A stretch of 64,000 bases of DNA, from assembly GCF_000423565.1 (NCBI RefSeq), contig NZ_KE384037.1:124001-188000 (forward strand). The letters run 5' to 3'. The DNA comes from Runella zeae DSM 19591. GTDB taxonomy: Bacteria > Bacteroidota > Bacteroidia > Cytophagales > Spirosomataceae. This document shows, in pieces, positions 61,146 to 64,000 of the stretch. The translations under genes were made by a program, and so were the position numbers. The number at the start of each line of letters is the position of its first letter. The first letter of the stretch is position 1. Below the pieces are notes generated by a model. It saw only the letters and a program-made list of their open reading frames with translations, did not search any database and had not been told where the DNA came from.

Positions 61146-63263
61146 ATGAAGCAACTTATCCAAAATCTTAAAAACGGGCAAACGATACTAGAAGAAGTGC
61201 CAGCTCCCCAAGTAAAACGTGGCACCATCCTCATCAAAACCACGCGTAGCTTAGTCTCGCTTGGGACGGAGCGAATGCTCGTTGAGTTTGGAAAAGCAAA
61301 TCTTTTGGAAAAAGCTCGCCAGCAGCCAGATAGGGTAAAAATGGTGCTTGATAAAATCAAATCGGATGGCCTAATCCCCACCCTCGAAGCGGTTTTTAAT
61401 AAGCTAGGTCAGCCCTTACCATTGGGGTATTGTAATGTAGGGCAGGTCATCGCCATAGGGGAAGGAATCTCCGACCTCAAAGTGGGAGATAGAGTAGCCT
61501 CGAATGGTTCGCACGCCGAAGTGGTATGTGTACCGCGTAATTTAGCTGTAAAAATCCCCGATAATGTAGCCGACGAGGAAGCCGCTTTTACGGTGATAGG
61601 AGCGATTGGCCTACAAGGAGTTAGATTGCTCAATCCTACGCTGGGCGAAACGGTAGTGGTGATTGGGTTAGGATTGATTGGATTGCTTACTGCTGAGCTA
61701 TTGCGCCTGAATGGTTGTAGGGTGATAGGATTTGATTTTGATGAAAACAAGCTCAACATAGCGCGTCAGAAGGGTATTATGGTTGCCAATCCTTCGGCAG
61801 GTACCGACCCCGTTAAGTGGGTACAGTCGTTGACCAAAGGTGTGGGTGCTGATGGCGTAATCATCACTGCTTCTGCCAAGAGCGATGAAATAATCTCCCA
61901 AGCCGCCCAAATGTCGCGGAAGCGTGGTAAAATTATTTTGGTAGGGGTGATAGGGCTCAATTTAAGCCGTGCCGAGTTTTACGAAAAAGAATTGTCTTTT
62001 CAGGTATCATGTTCGTATGGCCCAGGACGCTACGATGATGACTATGAGCAAAAGGGAGTAGATTATCCTTTGCCTTTTGTCAGGTGGACCGAAAACCGCA
62101 ATTTTCAGACCATTTTACAGCTTATTGAAAGTGGATTGCTAGATGTCAACCCCTTAATCACAGAGATAGTTCCTCTAGAAGAGTATCAAAAAATATACGG
62201 GGATATGGGCAAAAGTGGGGCGATTGCCTCCTTGCTTTCTTATCCCAAAGAGTCGGCGCAGACGTCTACTATACGTTATCACTCTCAGTCTTTTGCAGGT
62301 AAGAAAGGAATTGTGGGGATTATTGGGGCAGGAAATTTTACCAAAATGACACTATTGCCTGCTCTCAAAAACAGTGCTTCTATCAAATTCATTGCAAGCG
62401 CCAATGGACTTTCGGGGACAGCCCTTGCCCAAAAACACGGTATCAATTTTAGTACTACAGACTACCACCAAATCTTAAAAGATGAAGAGGTGGATTTGGT
62501 AATGATTACGACGCGTCATCATCAACATGCGCGTTTAGTAATAGAATCCCTTCTAACAGGAAAACACGTTTTTGTAGAAAAACCGTTGGCTATCTTTGAA
62601 GATGAATTTGAAGAATTGATTCGGACATATGCAGAAATCTCCGCTCCTGCTCCAAGTATAACGGTCGGGTTTAATCGTCGTTTTTCGCCACATGTTCAAA
62701 AAATGAAAAGCCTGCTTGGTGAAGCCCCCATGAACGTAATCGCTACCATGAACGCCGGTTTTATTCCTCCTACTTCATGGGTACACGATAGAGCGGTAGG
62801 AGGAGGAAGGATTTTGGGGGAGGCGTGTCATTTTATTGACTTGATTACTTACCTGACAGGTAGCCGCATCACCGCCGTATGTATGAATGCCATGGGGCTA
62901 CAGCCTACCGAAACTTCAGACAGCGCCAGTATTTTGTTGCGATATGAGAATGGTTCAACGGGCGTGATTAATTATTTCTCAAACGGTCATAAATCCTATT
63001 CTAAAGAAAGAGTAGAAGTATATTCTCAAGAGCGGACACTGATTCTCGATAATTTCAGGACTTTAGAAGGATATGGTTTTAAAGGATTTTCTAAACTTAA
63101 AACGACTCAGGATAAGGGACATAAAGCCCAATTTCAACAACTGCTCAGTCGGATTCAGTCAGGAGGGGAGCCACTTATTCCTTTTGATGAGATTGTGAAT
63201 ACAACCCACGCCACTTTTGCTGCCCTTAGGAGTTTAAAAGAAGGAGCTTGGGTAGCTGTATAA
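61146..63263 (+). CDS. Two-domain oxidoreductase (MDR dehydrogenase plus Gfo/Idh/MocA)
   Basis: 705 residues, ATG start. The first half (about 1-360) is a medium-chain dehydrogenase-like domain without the zinc-Cys cluster: GTILIKTTRSLVSLGTERML, LPLGYCNVGQVIAIGEGISD and the NAD(P) loop VVVIGLGLIGLLTAELLR. The second half (about 380-705) is a Gfo/Idh/MocA dehydrogenase: GIVGIIGAGNFTKMTLLPAL, MITTRHHQHARLVIESLLTG, VFVEKPLAIF (the EKP motif) and ILGEACHFIDLITYLTGS. Such fusions lie in surface polysaccharide and sugar-nucleotide clusters of many bacteria and may carry out a coupled redox step on a sugar. No glycosyltransferase is near, so the pathway cannot be named. Confidence 0.9.
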   Translation: MKQLIQNLKNGQTILEEVPAPQVKRGTILIKTTRSLVSLGTERMLVEFGKANLLEKARQQPDRVKMVLDKIKSDGLIPTLEAVFNKLGQPLPLGYCNVGQVIAIGEGISDLKVGDRVASNGSHAEVVCVPRNLAVKIPDNVADEEAAFTVIGAIGLQGVRLLNPTLGETVVVIGLGLIGLLTAELLRLNGCRVIGFDFDENKLNIARQKGIMVANPSAGTDPVKWVQSLTKGVGADGVIITASAKSDEIISQAAQMSRKRGKIILVGVIGLNLSRAEFYEKELSFQVSCSYGPGRYDDDYEQKGVDYPLPFVRWTENRNFQTILQLIESGLLDVNPLITEIVPLEEYQKIYGDMGKSGAIASLLSYPKESAQTSTIRYHSQSFAGKKGIVGIIGAGNFTKMTLLPALKNSASIKFIASANGLSGTALAQKHGINFSTTDYHQILKDEEVDLVMITTRHHQHARLVIESLLTGKHVFVEKPLAIFEDEFEELIRTYAEISAPAPSITVGFNRRFSPHVQKMKSLLGEAPMNVIATMNAGFIPPTSWVHDRAVGGGRILGEACHFIDLITYLTGSRITAVCMNAMGLQPTETSDSASILLRYENGSTGVINYFSNGHKSYSKERVEVYSQERTLILDNFRTLEGYGFKGFSKLKTTQDKGHKAQFQQLLSRIQSGGEPLIPFDEIVNTTHATFAALRSLKEGAWVAV

Positions 63264-63326
63264 AAAAATTTGTGCCGCGTTTTTGAAGATTAATCGTAGC
63301 GTTTATTCTTGAATAACGATAGATAC

Positions 63327-64000
63327 TTATTCTGTTTTTTCGATCAAACTAATTTCTTTTTTATCCAACATCAGACCGACCATCATTACCAAAGCTGACA
63401 GGATAACTACCTGTATGATAAGAGATTTGTTGACGAGAGGAATGATTTGAGGAGTGGGAATACTCAAAAAAAGTAAGATAGTAATAAGACCGCGAGGAGC
63501 AATAAACACAAGTGGTGAAAGTTCGGTTTTGTAAAATTTCAGTATCAACAACCTAATCAGATAGATACCTGCCACAATCCCAACTGCCCACACAAAAGTC
63601 TGGGGATTGAGGATTTCGGAAGTTTCCATCAAGTAGCCAAAGAGAAGAAAAAAAAGCACTCTTATAATAAACGTAGCTTCAATTGTTATTTCTTTAAACT
63701 TCTTTACTTCCCGATTGAGCAATTCAGGTTTTAGCCATTCGATGACGGGCAGTTGCTTCATTTCGTCTAGATTCCCTAAAAACAACCCAAAAATAAGAAT
63801 GAAAATAAGAGCAGGGAGATGGTATATTTTGGAAATATTATAAATCAAAATCACCAATACGATGATTGGAGCAAACTTGATGTGCGTATTGATTTTGTTG
63901 AGCAAATAAGAAAGCCCGCCTGTGGCAATAAAAGAGATAATAATAATACCCAGTAGTTCTCCCAAAAAATCCCAAATAGTTTTGATGCCAAAGGTGTTGT
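63327..64000 (-). CDS. Cation:proton antiporter, 5' end cut by window
   Basis: At least 224 residues; the reading frame continues without a stop past 64000 (NTFGIKTIWDFLGELLGIII), so the N-terminal half lies beyond. A TTG at 63965 is therefore not the true start. About six hydrophobic segments are seen, and FKEITIEATFIIRVLFFLLF and FIAPRGLITILLFLSIP match the C-terminal helices of CPA-type Na+(K+)/H+ antiporters, with the Arg of the APRGL block. It ends with a short charged tail (DKKEISLIEKTE). Transport specificity cannot be judged. Confidence 0.82.
   Translation of the reverse strand, partial: NTFGIKTIWDFLGELLGIIIISFIATGGLSYLLNKINTHIKFAPIIVLVILIYNISKIYHLPALIFILIFGLFLGNLDEMKQLPVIEWLKPELLNREVKKFKEITIEATFIIRVLFFLLFGYLMETSEILNPQTFVWAVGIVAGIYLIRLLILKFYKTELSPLVFIAPRGLITILLFLSIPTPQIIPLVNKSLIIQVVILSALVMMVGLMLDKKEISLIEKTE

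Noticed and set aside
1-64000. tRNA, rRNA, CRISPR arrays, integrases and IS transposase genes
   Set aside because: Searched by eye for their typical sequences and repeats; none found. The IS1-like part at 13273 belongs to a LacI regulator.

Overview
The window looks like chromosome from a Bacteroidota member, most likely a Cytophagales/Spirosomaceae-type bacterium (Runella, Dyadobacter, Spirosoma relatives). This is inferred from a SusC/SusD pair, family members typical of the phylum (DUF4292, DUF5522, a TonB receptor with a carboxypeptidase-regulatory N-domain), AT-rich intergenic DNA with weak Shine-Dalgarno signals, and a promoter candidate of the TTG-N19-TAnnTTT type. No rRNA, tRNA, CRISPR array, transposase gene or prophage was seen. 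Two genes run off the window, one at each end.

Layout. 1-13 kb (minus strand) is a polysaccharide-utilisation locus read from about 13.0 kb downward: SusC, SusD, a secreted protein carrying an FMN-binding-type DAxxGAT motif, a secreted FAD oxidoreductase, an ApbE flavin transferase, a GH9-like protein and a six-hairpin-toroid protein cut by the window edge. A divergent LacI regulator with an unusual zinc-ribbon N-terminus and an MFS transporter follow (13.3-15.7 kb). 16-20.7 kb holds DUF5522, a coupled ATPase/TOPRIM pair that resembles OLD/PARIS-type defence modules, and a large secreted leucine-rich-repeat protein; mutS follows. 23.8-30.1 kb is a nitrite-assimilation block (nirB, nirD, NarX/NarL-like two-component pair, TauE/SafE exporter, secreted rhodanese). 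30-37 kb has a UvrD/PcrA helicase, a CPA1 antiporter and a Ca2+-type P-ATPase. 37-40 kb has a beta-propeller/toroid fusion and a small lipoprotein. 40-43.7 kb is a TonB receptor whose N-terminus looks like an acyl carrier protein without its serine, divergent from a MarR regulator. 44-61 kb is mostly housekeeping: dicarboxylate symporter, dxs, two rhomboid proteases, mutL, RluA-type synthase, panB, EnvC-like protein, DUF4292 lipoprotein, TPR protein, exonuclease III, nucleoside permease, DUF2905. 61-64 kb has a two-domain dehydrogenase and a truncated antiporter.

How it fits together. The first operon suggests glycan capture through SusCD coupled to extracytoplasmic flavin chemistry: ApbE would attach FMN to the GAT-motif protein made from the same operon, beside a secreted FAD oxidoreductase and glycan-active-type proteins. 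The nir block pairs a cytoplasmic nitrite reductase with a probable nitrate/nitrite sensor. Small palindromic elements (AACGTTGGCAAGGTT family; AGACTTTCC-bounded hairpins) are scattered between genes, and one cluster flanks a decayed second SusD 3' end, which points to past recombination in the SusCD region.
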